58,315 bases of DNA, from contig JALOOU010000001.1 in assembly GCA_025454255.1 (NCBI GenBank), forward strand, positions 1 through 58,315, read 5' to 3'. Numbering within the stretch: the stretch's first letter is position 1; each line of letters opens with the position of its first letter. Source of the DNA: Desulfobacterales bacterium. Its GTDB lineage: Bacteria > Desulfobacterota > Desulfobacteria > Desulfobacterales > SpSt-501. Of the stretch, positions 57,152 through 58,315 are shown in pieces. The notes beneath the pieces were generated by a model. That model searched no databases. It had not been told where the DNA came from and was given only the letters and a program-made list of their open reading frames with translations. The position numbers were made by a program, and so were the translations under genes.

Positions 57152-58315
57152 TCAAATTTTGATTTTGGCTTTTCGAATAAAAATGTCGACCACTATTCCG
57201 ATCCCAAACGCCCAAGCCATGTTGGGGACTGTAAGTGCAATGCCGCTGATCAGCAGTGCGACAAAGTATTCTTCGTTGGCTTTGAGGCTGCGGATCAAAG
57301 GGCACAACTCCAGGCCGGCAAAGATCAAGAGGACGCCGAGAACCGAGTTCGGGAGAAGAGTGAGGACCACAAAACCGGCATCCCCGAACGCAAGCGCCAT
57401 AACCACGAAGATCGCTCCGACCATCAGCGGGGCTCCGCCCGTGCGCGCGCCGAAACGGTAGTGGGCGGCAAGCCCGCCGGTTCCATGGCACATGGGGACT
57501 GCACCAAATAGCCCGGCAGGAAGGTTAGCTATTCCCATCGTCAGCGCGAACTTCCCGGCCGTTGCTTTTGAAAGAAGCGGATTCTCCTTGAACAGCATTG
57601 CGCAGGTATCTGCCGTTCCGACGCAGGCGTTTCCGATAGTGAGCGGGATCTGCGGAAGGATGAGCATGACGAAAGCGACCCAGAGGTCGTTTAGGGAAAA
57701 TGACATAAGCCGGACGTCCGTCGGGCCGAACTTGAAACTCTGGTCCCCTAAACCCCCTAACGCCAACCCCCCGAGGATGCCGACGGCGACGGCCGCTATT
57801 GCGGCAGGCAGCTTTTTATTGTCGAGCAGCAGCAGCACCATCGCGAACACTGCCAATCCGAGGATTAAATTGACGGCGGAATCCGGAAACATTCCTGCAA
57901 CACCAGATAGGAACAAGTTCCGGTCCACTATCAGCTCTATGCCTTTTTTCAAAAAAACGAGCCCAAGGGCGAGCTGGATTCCCCTGACCACAGGCTGGGT
58001 AAACAGCTTGGCCAGTTTGTCCACGAACCCGGTTAGCGAGAACAACAGCAACAGCACACCGAAAATAACGCCCGCTGCGCCAATAACCGACTCGGTGATC
58101 TGATTCGGAAAGGCGATAGCGATCGCTCCAACCGCCTTTAACGGCTGGACAGGTACTGGCAAGCGGAAGAAAAACCCTGTAAACAAGTAGAAAACACCAA
58201 ACGACAAGAAAACTGTTGTGGGGCTCAGTTTGTTAATCAGGATCATGCCCACCACAATCGGAAGCAGGGTGCCTAGATCCCCAAACGAACCTGCCAATTC
58301 GACTCGGTCGAAGCG
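57152..58315 (-). CDS. MOT1-type molybdate/sulfate permease, partial (5' end outside window)
   Basis: The reverse frame is open to the window edge, giving at least 387 residues. It reads RFDRVELAGSFGDLGTLLPI at its left edge, so only a few N-terminal codons are missing. Repeated family segments are AGSFGDLGTLLPIVVGMI, LPVPVQPLKAVGAIAIAF, PQIPLTIGNACVGTAD and GAVPMCHGTGGLAAHYRFGA, the last being the conserved MOT1 signature. About ten membrane helices are predicted. MOT1 proteins import molybdate; bacterial relatives may carry sulfate or tungstate. Confidence 0.9.
   Translation of the reverse strand, partial: RFDRVELAGSFGDLGTLLPIVVGMILINKLSPTTVFLSFGVFYLFTGFFFRLPVPVQPLKAVGAIAIAFPNQITESVIGAAGVIFGVLLLLFSLTGFVDKLAKLFTQPVVRGIQLALGLVFLKKGIELIVDRNLFLSGVAGMFPDSAVNLILGLAVFAMVLLLLDNKKLPAAIAAVAVGILGGLALGGLGDQSFKFGPTDVRLMSFSLNDLWVAFVMLILPQIPLTIGNACVGTADTCAMLFKENPLLSKATAGKFALTMGIANLPAGLFGAVPMCHGTGGLAAHYRFGARTGGAPLMVGAIFVVMALAFGDAGFVVLTLLPNSVLGVLLIFAGLELCPLIRSLKANEEYFVALLISGIALTVPNMAWAFGIGIVVDIFIRKAKIKI

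Noticed and set aside
1..58315. tRNA, rRNA or CRISPR sequences
   Set aside because: No tRNA T-loop signature in a plausible cloverleaf, no rRNA-like sequence and no regularly spaced repeats were noticed on reading. A covariance-model or repeat-finder run would settle this.

Overview
The window is 58.3 kb of GC-rich DNA (about two thirds G+C in most genes). It looks like the chromosome of an anaerobic Desulfobacterota (deltaproteobacterial) organism. That placement is inferred from gene content: two TRAP organic-acid transporters, a CooC-type nickel ATPase, a RamA/RACo-like ASKHA protein, a GlcD/GlcF dehydrogenase, a bacterial deoxyhypusine-synthase-like enzyme, PAS/GAF histidine kinases and YkgJ-type cysteine-cluster proteins. 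No rRNA, tRNA or CRISPR array was seen.

Layout. 1-3.1 kb: a partial zinc-ribbon gene with two strong palindromic operators, then a radical-SAM-like gene divergent from a HesA/ThiF-MoaD/ThiS pair. 3.5-6.4 kb: TRAP operon 1. 6.6-15.9 kb: two paralogous response regulators, an adenine deaminase-thioesterase pair, an aldo/keto reductase, a patch of gene remnants, and an ACT-kinase-kinase-regulator operon. 16.1-25.1 kb: a broken flavoprotein gene, TRAP operon 2, a two-subunit CoA-transferase and a GlcD/GlcF-type hydroxyacid dehydrogenase, which together look like an organic-acid uptake and oxidation locus. 25.1-32.5 kb: IscU/NifU-like scaffold, Tim44-like protein, CobO, CysS, UbiB-like kinase, phasin-like protein and acyl-CoA dehydrogenase.

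32.7-39.5 kb: the most interesting block, a co-directional set of CooC, AcuC-type deacylase, CBS-ACT protein (AcuB-like), Sir2 deacylase, ASKHA corrinoid-activator-like protein, a small membrane protein, a GNAT acetyltransferase and a cysteine desulfurase. It combines two classes of lysine deacylase and an acetyltransferase with metallocofactor maturation genes. 39.6-46.2 kb: two methyltransferases, then a polyamine module (arginine decarboxylase, agmatinase, deoxyhypusine-synthase-like protein) whose decarboxylase is clearly lower in GC and resembles Bacteroidota enzymes. 46.2-54.6 kb: MgtE, RlmI-like methyltransferase, glycogen phosphorylase, family 9 glycosyltransferase, YkgJ protein and amidohydrolase. 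54.6-58.3 kb: an AT-rich regulatory stretch, an MFS transporter, an IS256 transposase remnant carrying a small inserted element, and a partial MOT1-type molybdate/sulfate permease.

Three sequence patterns link distant parts of the window. A GTTCA-N6-TGAAC palindrome occurs twice near each end, upstream of the zinc-ribbon gene and of the MFS gene. A 21-bp motif is shared by the upstream regions of both TRAP operons. A fold-back repeat of about 110 bp sits immediately after the stop codons of two unrelated genes.
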